Assembly: GCF_040783535.2 (NCBI RefSeq)
Contig: NZ_JBFONW020000007.1
Coordinates: 124,001 to 188,000, forward strand
Direction of reading: 5' to 3'
Source of the DNA: Aestuariibius insulae
Lineage (GTDB): Bacteria; Pseudomonadota; Alphaproteobacteria; Rhodobacterales; Rhodobacteraceae
DNA: 64,000 nucleotides
Below the pieces are notes generated by a model, which did not search any database, was not told where the DNA came from, and was given only the letters and a program-made list of their open reading frames with translations. Position numbers and translations under genes: made by a program. This document shows, piece after piece, positions 15,767 to 24,411 of the stretch. The first letter of the stretch is position 1; each line of letters starts with the position of its first letter.

Positions 15767-16690
15767 ATGACCGACGATATTCATCTGGCCTTTGCCCATC
15801 CCGCGGAACGCGCGGCTGCGACCTCAGAGACGCTGCGCGACAGGATTTCGCTCAGGGATCACACTGTCAGTGTGGAGATCGGTGCCTTTCAGGCCGAGCG
15901 CGGCACGACCCAGCGTATTCGCTTCAATGTCGTCGTCGAGGTTCGCCCGCTAGACGGTCCGATCGAGGACGATGTGGACCGGATTCTGAGCTACGACCGT
16001 GTCACCGAAGCGATTGCCACAGAGATCGGTGCGGAGCGGATCAATCTTCTTGAAACTCTGGCTGAGCGGGTCGCAGAGCGCATCCTGCTTGAGCCGCAGG
16101 CGGTGCGGACATTCGTTCGTATTGAGAAGCTGGATCGGGGTCCAGGAGCGCTTGGCGTCGAGATTGTGCGCACGCGGCGCGACGGTTTGCGTGTGGTCAG
16201 CCCGGCAGACACTGCAGTGCTTCACCCGCGTGTCGTCCTGCTGGCCAACGAGGCGGTGCAGTCCGGGCAGCTTTCGAATTGGCTCGATGCGTTGGAGCGC
16301 TCGGGCGTGCCGACCATTCTGACTGTCTGCCCGCCCCAGACCGATGCTCCGCAGACGCCGGTGAAGATGGTACAGCGTCGCATTGATCTTCTGTCGCTGG
16401 AGCAGGCCTGCTGGGTTCTGGCGGGCCGGGATCCGCGATGCGTTGTGGTGGAGACCGCGACAGAGCTGGATTGGGGCATGAGGAACGGGCAGATCAGTGT
16501 CTGGGCACCGTCCAAGCTGGTCCTGGATGCGGTTGATACAGTGCCTCCCGGCCCGGAGGATCCCGTGGTATTGGCGGGCTGGTTTGCCGGACAAATGGCG
16601 GCGGCCGAGCTTGTCTGCGTTGGAGTGGCAGCGGGTCCGGCGGAGTGTCCCGTCCGGGAGGTTTCAGTCGCGGCTGATAGCCTGTTGTGA
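15767..16690 (+). CDS. folB: Dihydroneopterin aldolase with long C-terminal extension
   Basis: Residues about 25-125 form a FolB domain (ISLRDHTVSVEIGAFQAERG, DRILSYDRVTEAIA, INLLETLAERVAERIL), which converts dihydroneopterin to hydroxymethyl-dihydropterin in folate synthesis. The protein then continues for about 180 residues that look like a Rossmann-type or carbohydrate-kinase-like fold (VVLLANEAVQSGQLSNWLDALERSGVP, QACWVLAGRDPRCVVVET); I do not recognise this part. Normal FolB is about 120 residues. The stop overlaps the folP start as GTGA, giving a coupled folB-folP pair. Confidence 0.85.
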   Translation: MTDDIHLAFAHPAERAAATSETLRDRISLRDHTVSVEIGAFQAERGTTQRIRFNVVVEVRPLDGPIEDDVDRILSYDRVTEAIATEIGAERINLLETLAERVAERILLEPQAVRTFVRIEKLDRGPGALGVEIVRTRRDGLRVVSPADTAVLHPRVVLLANEAVQSGQLSNWLDALERSGVPTILTVCPPQTDAPQTPVKMVQRRIDLLSLEQACWVLAGRDPRCVVVETATELDWGMRNGQISVWAPSKLVLDAVDTVPPGPEDPVVLAGWFAGQMAAAELVCVGVAAGPAECPVREVSVAADSLL

Positions 16691-17679
16691 CACGGGACTA
16701 CTATCGCCCTATTGCGCGGACCGATGTCGCGCGCCCGAATGATGCATTTCCACTGGCCGGGGGATGGGCCTGGTTCACGGAGCTAGAGGTTCTGTCGCGG
16801 GATGCTGCACCCAGGATCGTTCCGGCTCGGGATTTTGAGGCACGCGAGTTAGCGCGTCTAACCGAACCGCGCATCTCATGCGTTGGCCTACAGATGGACC
16901 AGCCACGCCTGATGGGGGTTGTGAACGCCACCCCGGACAGCTTTTCGGATGGAGGACAGCATCTGGGCGAGGCTGCGATTACCCATGGATTAGCGCTGAT
17001 GAAGGAAGGCGCCGATCTTCTGGATATCGGAGGGGAAAGCACACGTCCCGGAGCGGAGCCTGTCCCTGAAGACGAGGAATCGCGCCGTGTGCTGCCTGTT
17101 GTGGAGGCGCTTGCTGCCCATGCGCCCGTTTCGGTCGACACCCGCAAGGCAGGCGTCGCGCGAGGGGCTTTGGCAAAAGGGGCGACGCTGATCAACGATG
17201 TTTCCGCCCTGACCTATGACAAGGCGATGGCCTCTGTGATCGCTGGGGCGGAGGCGCCAGTTTGCCTAATGCATTCGGCAGGTGATCCGAAGACGATGCA
17301 GGACGATCCGACTTACGAGGATGTCCTCCTTGATGTCTATGACGCTTTGGCCGACCGGGTTGATGCAGCACAGATTGCTGGAATTGCTCGTTCGCGGATC
17401 GTTGTCGATCCCGGGATCGGGTTCGGCAAAACGGAGGCCCATAACCTTGCCCTGCTGAAGCGTCTGTCACTGTTTCATGGTCTGGGATGTCCGATCCTTT
17501 TGGGTGTGTCCCGCAAAGGGTTCATAGGCCGGATCGGAGGCGAGCCCGTTCCCGACCGGCGGGTTCCCGGATCGGTTGCGGTGGCGCTGCATGGGATCCG
17601 GCAAGGGGTGCAGATCACCCGGGTTCATGATATGGCTGCAACCCGGCAGGCAATGGCTCTACAACTGGCTCTATTCTGA
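16687..17679 (+). CDS. folP: Dihydropteroate synthase
   Basis: This 330-residue enzyme condenses hydroxymethyl-dihydropterin pyrophosphate with p-aminobenzoate. All pterin- and pABA-site motifs are present: LMGVVNATPDSFSDGG, DIGGESTRPGAEPV, INDVSAL, CLMHSAGDPKTMQ, VVDPGIGFGKT and LLGVSRKGFIGRI. An N-terminal extension of about 65 residues precedes the TIM barrel, making it longer than E. coli FolP. The start is GTG at 16687, overlapping the folB stop, so both folate enzymes are co-translated. It is followed 33 bp later by glmM. Confidence 0.95.
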   Translation: MTRDYYRPIARTDVARPNDAFPLAGGWAWFTELEVLSRDAAPRIVPARDFEARELARLTEPRISCVGLQMDQPRLMGVVNATPDSFSDGGQHLGEAAITHGLALMKEGADLLDIGGESTRPGAEPVPEDEESRRVLPVVEALAAHAPVSVDTRKAGVARGALAKGATLINDVSALTYDKAMASVIAGAEAPVCLMHSAGDPKTMQDDPTYEDVLLDVYDALADRVDAAQIAGIARSRIVVDPGIGFGKTEAHNLALLKRLSLFHGLGCPILLGVSRKGFIGRIGGEPVPDRRVPGSVAVALHGIRQGVQITRVHDMAATRQAMALQLALF

Positions 17680-17712
17680 CAGAGGCCGGACGGAGCGAGA
17701 GGAGAGCATTCC

Positions 17713-19056
17713 ATGGACCGTAAATTGTTCGGAACGGACGGAGTCCGGGGCAAGGCTAACGTTCACCCCATGACCGCAGAGATCGCCATGCGCCTGGGCG
17801 CGGCGGCGGGCCGGTATTTCCGCAGGGACGGCAAACATGGTCATCGGGTCGTCATCGGCAAGGATACCCGGCTGTCGGGATACATGTTCGAGAACGCGCT
17901 GACCGCTGGGCTGACCTCAACAGGTATGAATGTTCTGCTATTGGGACCGGTGCCGACACCGGCGGTCGGGCTGATTACGCCTTCGATGCGCGCAGATCTC
18001 GGCATCATGATCTCGGCCAGCCACAACCCGCATCATGACAACGGTATCAAATTCTTCGGTCCCGATGGCTTCAAACTGTCTGACGAGGCCGAAGCAGAGA
18101 TCGAGGCGCTCGTGGAGAACGGCACCGAGCCGGCAGGAGCAGGAAATATCGGGCGGGCCAAGCGGATCGATGACGGACGGTTTCGCTATCAGGAGCGAGT
18201 AAAATCAACCTTCCCGACCGGAATGCGCCTGGATGGGATGAAGGTCGTTGTCGATTGCGCGAATGGCGCGGCATACAAGACCGCGCCGGAGGTCCTTTGG
18301 GAATTGGGAGCAGAGGTTATCCCGCTCGGAACGTCGCCCGATGGCACGAATATCAACGATGGGTGCGGATCAACAGCGCCGCAAACGGCGGCTGAGGCCG
18401 TCGTCTCTCACGGGGCCGATGTCGGGCTATGCCTTGATGGGGATGCGGACCGGATCATCCTGATCGACGAGCAGGGCCGGATTGCGGACGGCGATCAAAT
18501 CATGGCCCTGATGGCGCGGCGATGGGCGGAGGACGACAAGCTAAAGGATGGCACGCTGGTTGCGACCATCATGTCGAACCTGGGGCTCGAGCGGTTCCTG
18601 ACGGACGCGGGAATGCGGCTTGAGCGGACCAAGGTCGGAGACCGGTATGTCGTCGAGGCCATGCGCCGGGGCGGCTGGAACCTTGGCGGGGAGCAGTCAG
18701 GCCATATCGTGATGACTGATTTCGCGACAACCGGCGACGGCCTGATCGCAGGCCTCCAGTTTTTGGCCGAGATGGTCCGAAGTGGGCGCAAGGCGAGCGA
18801 GCTTGCCACTGTCTTCACCCCAGTGCCGCAGCTTTTACGGAACGTGCGTTACGAGACCGGGCAGGATCCGCTGGGACTGAAGACCGTGCAGGACAAGATT
18901 ACCGATGCGGAGGCACAGCTGAACGGTCATGGCCGTCTGGTCATACGCAAATCCGGGACCGAGCCGTTGATCCGTGTGATGGGCGAGGCAGACGATTCGG
19001 ATCTGCTTGAAGAAGTGGTTGGCGGAATTGTCGCGGAGGTCGAAGCGGCGATCTGA
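17713..19056 (+). CDS. glmM: Phosphoglucosamine mutase
   Basis: This 447-residue enzyme interconverts glucosamine-6-phosphate and glucosamine-1-phosphate for UDP-GlcNAc synthesis. It has the N-terminal LFGTDGVRG, the active-site serine loop ISASHNPHHDNGIKFFG, the metal-binding CLDGDADRIILID, and the C-terminal phosphate-binding RKSGTEPLIRVMGE. Length is typical. A purine-rich GAGAGGAG site precedes the ATG at 17713. It follows folP by 33 bp, a common folP-glmM arrangement in proteobacteria. Confidence 0.97.
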   Translation: MDRKLFGTDGVRGKANVHPMTAEIAMRLGAAAGRYFRRDGKHGHRVVIGKDTRLSGYMFENALTAGLTSTGMNVLLLGPVPTPAVGLITPSMRADLGIMISASHNPHHDNGIKFFGPDGFKLSDEAEAEIEALVENGTEPAGAGNIGRAKRIDDGRFRYQERVKSTFPTGMRLDGMKVVVDCANGAAYKTAPEVLWELGAEVIPLGTSPDGTNINDGCGSTAPQTAAEAVVSHGADVGLCLDGDADRIILIDEQGRIADGDQIMALMARRWAEDDKLKDGTLVATIMSNLGLERFLTDAGMRLERTKVGDRYVVEAMRRGGWNLGGEQSGHIVMTDFATTGDGLIAGLQFLAEMVRSGRKASELATVFTPVPQLLRNVRYETGQDPLGLKTVQDKITDAEAQLNGHGRLVIRKSGTEPLIRVMGEADDSDLLEEVVGGIVAEVEAAI

Positions 19057-19117
19057 GGAACCTTCTGTCGGTCTTTGCGGTTAGCGGCGTACTGGGAACG
19101 AAAAACAGGAGATTGGC

Positions 19118-19270
19118 ATGGACAGCTTTCCGTTAATTGCCGTTCTTGCGCTTGTTACGTTCGGAGCTGTCATCGTTTTTGCCTTGCGCAGCAAGTCAAA
19201 GACGGAGGATCGACTTGAAGATCCTACGACATCCCCTTCGGCACTTGCCGAGAGCAACGCAGACAAGTGA
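19118..19270 (+). CDS. 50-residue single-pass membrane protein
   Basis: A short frame begins with ATG at 19118, preceded by a good AGGAGA site 6 nt upstream, and ends with TGA at 19268-19270. The product has one transmembrane helix (PLIAVLALVTFGAVIVFAL, residues 5-23), a basic juxtamembrane RSKSK, and an acidic Ser/Thr-rich tail ending SNADK, so the tail is probably cytosolic. It lies 61 bp after glmM and directly before a strong terminator, as the last gene of the folB-folP-glmM group. Function unknown. The ribosome site, the hydrophobic profile and the terminator make it convincing despite its size. Confidence 0.7.
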   Translation: MDSFPLIAVLALVTFGAVIVFALRSKSKTEDRLEDPTTSPSALAESNADK

Positions 19271-19294
19271 GCGCGCTCGAACGAGCTCCAAAAT

Positions 19295-19337
19295 AGCCCC
19301 GAACTCTAAGGAAATTGGAGTTTGGGGCTTTTCTTTG
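19295..19337 (+). terminator. Strong intrinsic terminator after glmM group
   Basis: A 12-bp stem (AGCCCCGAACTC / GAGTTTGGGGCT, one G-U pair) with an 11-nt loop is followed by TTTTCTTT. It begins 25 bp past the small membrane protein. Confidence 0.88.
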
Positions 19338-19378
19338 GGCACTCAGCGAGGTGCGCGCGGCACGCCCCTTTGTCTGCC

Positions 19379-20206
19379 CTAGTCGATCACAAGATCATTC
19401 AGATTGCCCTTGGCCCGCTCTGCCTTACAGATCGTGAGCAATCGTTTGTCGGCCTGGACATAGGGCTGACAGAAGCGTTCAAGCTCTGGCGTCCGGGAAA
19501 AGCGTCCCTGATGGGTCTTGTTCACGCCGTCGCCGAGATCTGCGGGGTCGAACCCGGTCTGGGCCAGAAAGAGATCGTTGAACTCCTGAACCTGACCGAC
19601 GAAGCGAAACTTGCGCAGACGCTTTCGAATGGCCTCGTTCGGAAGCTGCGAGAGGGCGGCGATCGACAGGATATCCTTACGGATGCAATCCATGACCATG
19701 CCGGTTTGCATGTTCAATAGGAATTGCGCCTTTGTCAGATCGTCCAGGTGAAAGAACCGGCGCATCGAGTCTACGTCGTGGCAATCAGCGCTCTTGAGCT
19801 GTTCGAGAAGCGTCAGATGCGCTTTGGGGAGCTGTCTGAGTTCTTGCCGCCGATCCCTATGATTGTAGCGATCCATCCAGTTCATGTGCGACACGAGCCG
19901 GTCGACAGGGTCCCGCAGGATCGTGAAGAGATCGAACCGCTGTCGCACCCCGGCAATCGAAAGGGTATGGAAGGACGCATGGGCGCTTATGAAATCGGCG
20001 GCTATGGGATCAGCTGTTCCGGTCGATATCGATTTGACCAGATGCCCTTCGATAAAGGGCGCGCAGTTTTCCGCCCCATATCTTTCTTCGAAACAAGCGA
20101 CAACGAAAGAGCCTGCGGTCTTGGGCAGGTGCAGGAAACAGATACCTCGATCCCGCGTCTTGGGGCGGACGACATTGTCCATTTCCAACGGGTTATGTGT
20201 TCCCAT
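19379..20206 (-). CDS. Sulfotransferase-family protein
   Basis: The 275-residue protein has the two PAPS-binding signatures of sulfotransferases: an N-terminal P-loop-like 5'-phosphosulfate loop (ICFLHLPKTAGSFVVACFEERYG) and the 3'-phosphate site (FTILRDPVDRLVSHMNWM). The rest is alpha-helical with a conserved basic C-terminal part. It resembles Sulfotransfer_2-type enzymes that sulfate surface glycans or other carbohydrates. The start at 20206 is preferred because a longer frame to 20281 would overlap ilvC. It lies 52 bp downstream of ilvC on the same strand. The acceptor is unknown. Confidence 0.75.
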   Translation of the reverse strand: MGTHNPLEMDNVVRPKTRDRGICFLHLPKTAGSFVVACFEERYGAENCAPFIEGHLVKSISTGTADPIAADFISAHASFHTLSIAGVRQRFDLFTILRDPVDRLVSHMNWMDRYNHRDRRQELRQLPKAHLTLLEQLKSADCHDVDSMRRFFHLDDLTKAQFLLNMQTGMVMDCIRKDILSIAALSQLPNEAIRKRLRKFRFVGQVQEFNDLFLAQTGFDPADLGDGVNKTHQGRFSRTPELERFCQPYVQADKRLLTICKAERAKGNLNDLVID

Positions 20207-20258
20207 GAAAGGGGATCCCTGCCGGCGACGTCTTGTTAGAGCCGCCGCCGGCTTGTCC

Positions 20259-21281
20259 TTAGTTCTTGTCCTGATCCACAAGCTTGCCCGCAGAGATCCA
20301 AGGCATCATGCCCCGGAGTTTCTTGCCGACTTCCTCGATCTGGTGCTCGTCATTCATGCGGCGCGTGCCTTTGAAGAACGGTTGGCCCACAGCATTTTCG
20401 GCCATGAAGTCGCGCACGAAGGCGCCGCGCTGGATATCGGTGAGGATATCTTTCATGCGGGCCTTGGTCTCGTCGTAGGGCAAAACGCGGGGGCCAGAGA
20501 CGTATTCACCGTATTCGGCGGTGTTCGAGATCGAGTAGTTCATGTTTGCGATACCGCCTTCGTAAATCAGGTCGACGATCAGCTTCACCTCGTGGAGACA
20601 TTCGAAATAAGCCATCTCAGGGGCGTAGCCCGCCTCGACCAGGGTTTCGAAGCCGCAGCGGATCAGCTCGACCAGACCGCCGCAGAGCACGGCCTGTTCG
20701 CCGAAGAGGTCGGTTTCGCATTCCTCACGGAAGTTCGTCTCGATGATGCCCGAGCGTCCGCCGCCGATGGCTGAGCAGTAGGAGAGGCCCAGTTCGAGCG
20801 CTTTGCCTGACGCATCGGTATCAACTGCTACAAGGCAAGGAACGCCGCCGCCCTTGGTATATTCGCCTCGGACGGTGTGGCCAGGGCCCTTGGGCGCCAT
20901 CATGATAACGTCGATGCCCTCTTTCGGCTCGATCAGTCCGAAATGGACATTTAGGCCATGCGCAAAGGCAATAGCGGCGCCTTCGCGGATATTGTCGTGA
21001 ACATATTTGCGATAGGTTTCAGCCTGCAATTCGTCGGGCATGGTGAACATGATGAGATCACACCAAGCAGCGGCTTCGGCGATGCCCATGACCTTGAGAC
21101 CTTCGCCTTCGGCCTTCTTGGCGGAGGCAGAGCCCTCGCGGAGAGCAACGACGAGGTTCTTTGCACCGCTGTCGCGCAGGTTCAGCGCATGCGCGTGGCC
21201 TTGAGAGCCGTAGCCCAGGATCGCGACCTTCTTGTCCTTGATCAGATTCACATCGCAGTCGCGATCATAGTAAACGCGCAT
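20259..21281 (-). CDS. ilvC: Ketol-acid reductoisomerase (class I)
   Basis: This 340-residue enzyme of valine/isoleucine synthesis converts acetolactate or acetohydroxybutyrate to the dihydroxy acid with NADPH. The Rossmann motif VAILGYGSQGHAHALNLRDSG, the region MMAPKGPGHTVRGEY, and the knotted C-terminal domain (GGGRSGIIETNFREECETDLFGEQAVLCGG) are intact. The start MRVYYDRD at 21281 follows a GGAGAGGG ribosome site. Length is normal for class I enzymes. Confidence 0.97.
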   Translation of the reverse strand: MRVYYDRDCDVNLIKDKKVAILGYGSQGHAHALNLRDSGAKNLVVALREGSASAKKAEGEGLKVMGIAEAAAWCDLIMFTMPDELQAETYRKYVHDNIREGAAIAFAHGLNVHFGLIEPKEGIDVIMMAPKGPGHTVRGEYTKGGGVPCLVAVDTDASGKALELGLSYCSAIGGGRSGIIETNFREECETDLFGEQAVLCGGLVELIRCGFETLVEAGYAPEMAYFECLHEVKLIVDLIYEGGIANMNYSISNTAEYGEYVSGPRVLPYDETKARMKDILTDIQRGAFVRDFMAENAVGQPFFKGTRRMNDEHQIEEVGKKLRGMMPWISAGKLVDQDKN

Positions 21282-21358
21282 TTCGGTCCCTCTCCTGTGC
21301 CCAGATATCAAGCGTCCGGGGACTTCTAGCGGTTTTGCTTAGGGATGCAATCGGCGCG

Positions 21359-21784
21359 TCACAGCTTGAGCGAGCGTTTCAAGGCGTCACGGGCCAAAGA
21401 AGAGTAGCGAAAGCCGCGCCATCCAGCGGCGGCTGCGGCGTTGATATTCGCGCCTTTGTCGTCGATCAGAAGGATCGAACCGGGGAGGGTGCCGAGTTCC
21501 GAGGCAACATGATCGTAGAAGGCGGGGTCGGCTTTCGTCAGATCCGTGCCTGCGGAGGTCAGAACCAGATCGATGGCGGGCCAATCGCCGAGATGGGTCT
21601 GGATCTCGCGCATTCGGTCAGGCGGGGCGTTGGTCAGGGCGATTTGCCTGAGCCCTTGAGACGACAGCGTCTCGGCCCAGTCGAGTAGAGCTTCATCGAA
21701 ATCGAGCGTGCCTTCTATGGGGCAAAGCACACCGTGAATGTCCCATGCGACGACTTTCAGGTCGACCTTCGGAAAAAGGCCCAT
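21359..21784 (-). CDS. HAD-family hydrolase with altered motif I
   Basis: This 141-residue minimal HAD phosphatase shows motif I VVAWDIHGVL with nucleophile Asp15, motif II QIALTNAP, motif III Lys (DLTKADPAFY) and motif IV SILLIDDKGANINAAAAAGWRG. The second motif I residue, normally the acid/base Asp (DxD), is His17 here, which would slow or change catalysis. There is no cap domain, so it could act on large substrates. Its start lies just 3 bp from the stop of the monooxygenase at 21788, so the two are co-transcribed. Substrate unknown. Confidence 0.8.
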   Translation of the reverse strand: MGLFPKVDLKVVAWDIHGVLCPIEGTLDFDEALLDWAETLSSQGLRQIALTNAPPDRMREIQTHLGDWPAIDLVLTSAGTDLTKADPAFYDHVASELGTLPGSILLIDDKGANINAAAAAGWRGFRYSSLARDALKRSLKL

Positions 21785-21787
21785 TCG

Positions 21788-22972
21788 CTAGCTGCCCAGC
21801 CCGAGGCGCATCAGGCCCCGGCGGATCGGTGCGATGTCATGCAGCGCGCGCATCCCCAGCGACCGGGCGGCCTTGATCGGAGCGGTATCGGCCATGGAGA
21901 CTCGGTTCAGCATGTCGATCCCAGCCACGCGCAGGCGCGTCTCAAGCCGCCGGGCCCGATCGTAGCCTGCGAGCATGGCCTGTGTCCCGAGCTTGTCCGG
22001 AGCTTCGCGGATCAGATCCCGAAGCATCGCGATATCGGCAAGGCTCATGTTGAGCCCTTGCGCGCCGATGGGTGGCACCGCGTGGGCAGCTTCGGCGATC
22101 AGGGCCGTGCGTTCGCCGATGAAGCTGCGGGCGATCTGGTTCGTCATGGGCCAGCCGGTCGGCTTCGAGACCAGCGTGAGCGGTCCGAAATAGCTGTTGC
22201 TGCGTTCGGTCGCTTCCTGCTCGAACGCCGTTTCGTCCAAGGCGAGAAGGCGGTCGGCTTCGTCGTCGGTTTCCATCCAAACGATCGCAGAGCAGGACTG
22301 ACCATCTCGGTTGGGAAGAGGGACGAGTGTGAAGGGTCCGCCAGAGCGGTGGATCTCGGTCGAGACATTCCCGTGCGGTTTGGGATGCGTCACCGCAAAA
22401 CTAAGCGCCTTTTGCGGATAGCTGGTCTTGCGCAGACCGATCCCGAGCGCCTCGCGCACCGGCGAGCCTTTTCCATCTGCGCCGATCAAAAGACGCGCAC
22501 GCACCTGCGTGCCATCGGTCAGACGGATGCGGGCCTCGCTTTCGCGGGTGAGGATGTCGGCGGTACCGACGCCGGAGCGGAATTCGGTGTTCTCCATCTC
22601 CTCGATCAGGGCGAGCGCTTCGCGGCGGGTCAGCCAGTTCGGTAGGTTCCAAGCGAAGGGCCGGTCAGAGATATCTGCGGCGTCGAAGTCGCGGATCGCA
22701 GAGCTGCCGCCCAGATCGGCGATGCGCATCACCTGAAGAGGCGTCGCCTCATCCTCGAGCCGAGGCCAGAGCCCGATTTCGTCCAGCAGATCGCGAGCGG
22801 GCTGAAGAAACGCGGTTGTCCGAAGATCGGCTCCTTCGGTCTGCTCGTCGGTGACCGGCGGGGCAGGGTCCACGCACAGCACATTGAGCCCCTCGCGTCC
22901 GAAGGCGATGGTAGCGATAAGGCCGGCGATGCCGCCGCCGGAGATGAGGATATCGGTCTGTTCCACTGTCAT
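21788..22972 (-). CDS. UbiH/Coq6-family FAD-dependent monooxygenase
   Basis: The 394-residue flavoprotein has the N-terminal dinucleotide fold ILISGGGIAGLIATIAFGREG, the middle ARLLIGADGKGSPVREALGI motif, and the FAD-binding ALIAEAAHAVPPIGAQGLNMSLADIAML block that typifies UbiH/UbiF/VisC enzymes. These hydroxylate the ubiquinone ring. Only one such gene is in the window, so which ring carbon it acts on cannot be told. It shares an operon with the small HAD gene downstream. Confidence 0.9.
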   Translation of the reverse strand: MTVEQTDILISGGGIAGLIATIAFGREGLNVLCVDPAPPVTDEQTEGADLRTTAFLQPARDLLDEIGLWPRLEDEATPLQVMRIADLGGSSAIRDFDAADISDRPFAWNLPNWLTRREALALIEEMENTEFRSGVGTADILTRESEARIRLTDGTQVRARLLIGADGKGSPVREALGIGLRKTSYPQKALSFAVTHPKPHGNVSTEIHRSGGPFTLVPLPNRDGQSCSAIVWMETDDEADRLLALDETAFEQEATERSNSYFGPLTLVSKPTGWPMTNQIARSFIGERTALIAEAAHAVPPIGAQGLNMSLADIAMLRDLIREAPDKLGTQAMLAGYDRARRLETRLRVAGIDMLNRVSMADTAPIKAARSLGMRALHDIAPIRRGLMRLGLGS

Positions 22973-23013
22973 ATCCTCGAAGATAGGGGGACGGGCGGGT
23001 CGGGCAAAGCCTC

Positions 23014-23658
23014 TCAGACAAGTTGCGACAAGAAGCCCGGCAGATCGTCCGTGTGGTGGTGGATATGCGGCTGCTCGTCAGCCTCTGGTGCGACATGCAC
23101 CGTGCGCAGTCCAAAGTCGTGAGCGGTTTGCAGGTTGCGGGTATCGTCCTCGAACATGGCCGATTGTGCGGGTGTCACTTTGTCTGCGTCGAAGACAAGC
23201 CGGAACGCCTCGCGCTCGGGTTTGGGGCGGTAGGCGGCATCCTCGACGCCGTAGATCGCTTCGAAGAGATTATCGAGCCCGCGCGCGGCCAGAACGCGGC
23301 GGGCATAGGCACCGTCTCCGTTCGTGAAAACGATGCGGCGTCCAGGCAAGGCGTCGATGGCCCGGCGCAGGTCCGGATCGGGCGTCAGGACGGAAAGGTC
23401 GATGTCGTGGACGTCGGCGAGGAAGGCGTCGGGCTCGACCTTGTGCTCGGCCATGAGACCGGCCAGCGTGGTTCCATAGGTCTGCCAGTAGCTTTTGCGG
23501 ATCTCGTTGGCGGTCTCTCGCGGCAGATCGAGCGTTCGGACAATCCAGTTGGCCATCCGGTCCTCGATCTGATCGAAGAGCCGTGCATCCGGCGAATAGA
23601 GGGTGTTGTCGAGATCGAAGACCCAATGGCGGATCGGCTTGAACTGGTCACGCGGCAT
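23014..23658 (-). CDS. HAD-family pyrimidine 5'-nucleotidase
   Basis: The 214-residue protein has HAD motifs HWVFDLDNTLYS, RIVFTNGDG, YRPKPEREAF and SAMFEDDTRN in order, with a helical cap between the first two. This matches the pyrimidine 5'-nucleotidase (YjjG/SDT1-like) group, which dephosphorylates UMP, CMP or damaged nucleotides. It is divergent from the GntR regulator at 23758 and 41 bp upstream of the monooxygenase gene, same strand. Length is typical. Confidence 0.88.
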   Translation of the reverse strand: MPRDQFKPIRHWVFDLDNTLYSPDARLFDQIEDRMANWIVRTLDLPRETANEIRKSYWQTYGTTLAGLMAEHKVEPDAFLADVHDIDLSVLTPDPDLRRAIDALPGRRIVFTNGDGAYARRVLAARGLDNLFEAIYGVEDAAYRPKPEREAFRLVFDADKVTPAQSAMFEDDTRNLQTAHDFGLRTVHVAPEADEQPHIHHHTDDLPGFLSQLV

Positions 23659-23757
23659 GGCGGGACGCTACTGCGAGAACCTGCTCGCGGCAATCGGGGA
23701 TATGCGGCGACCGATCTGGAGGTTAGGATGGTCCAGCCTCAAGAGGAGGGGTGCGTG

Positions 23758-24411
23758 ATGGCCGAGCATAAAGCGCCGCTGAAGGATGCTTATGATCTGA
23801 TATTGGAGGCGATCGACGTGGGCGTTTATCGCCCGGGAGATCGGCTGGTCGAAAGCGAGCTTGCCGACCGGTTCGGGGTCTCCCGAACGCCTATTCGCGA
23901 AGCATTGCAGCGTCTTGAGACGCAGTCGCTTTTGACCCGGGATGGGCGGTCCTTGATGGTGGCGTCGCTCGATCACACGCAGCTTGCGGAGCTTTATGTC
24001 GTGCGCGGAGAGCTGGAAGGGCTGGCCGCGCGGCTCGCCGCGGTTCATGCGACGCCGGAGGAGATTTCGGTGCTGCGTGACATGGCGGCCGCCGACAGGG
24101 CGCTGGCGGATGATCCCAAAGCGCTCAGCCGCGCGAACCGGCGGTTCCATAAGCAGATCCATCTGGCTTCGCATAACCGGTTTCTGGTGCAACAGCTTGA
24201 TCTGGTTCACCGATCGATGGCTTTGCTGGCCACGACATCGCTGGCCGCCGAGGGCCGCAGTGCGGGCACTCTGGCCGAGCATGACGAGATCGTGGATGCG
24301 ATCGCGGCACGGGATTCAGGCAGGGCCTACAAGGCCCTCCGCGATCATATCTCGAACGCCTATATCACACGTCTGAAGCTGGATGCTCAGGCGGTGGAAG
24401 CGGCGGAGTAG
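23758..24411 (+). CDS. GntR-family regulator (FCD/FadR subfamily)
   Basis: The 217-residue protein has an N-terminal winged helix (GVYRPGDRLVESELADRFGVSRTPIREALQRLE, about 19-55) and an all-helical FCD ligand domain with the metal-binding His/Asp pattern (NRRFHKQIHLASHN, EHDEIVDAIAARD). Such regulators sense small organic acids. The start at 23758 follows AAGAGGAGGGG; an in-frame GTG lies one codon upstream. No obvious metabolic target is adjacent. Its last 47 bp overlap the 3' end of the convergent glycosyltransferase gene. Confidence 0.9.
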   Translation: MAEHKAPLKDAYDLILEAIDVGVYRPGDRLVESELADRFGVSRTPIREALQRLETQSLLTRDGRSLMVASLDHTQLAELYVVRGELEGLAARLAAVHATPEEISVLRDMAAADRALADDPKALSRANRRFHKQIHLASHNRFLVQQLDLVHRSMALLATTSLAAEGRSAGTLAEHDEIVDAIAARDSGRAYKALRDHISNAYITRLKLDAQAVEAAE

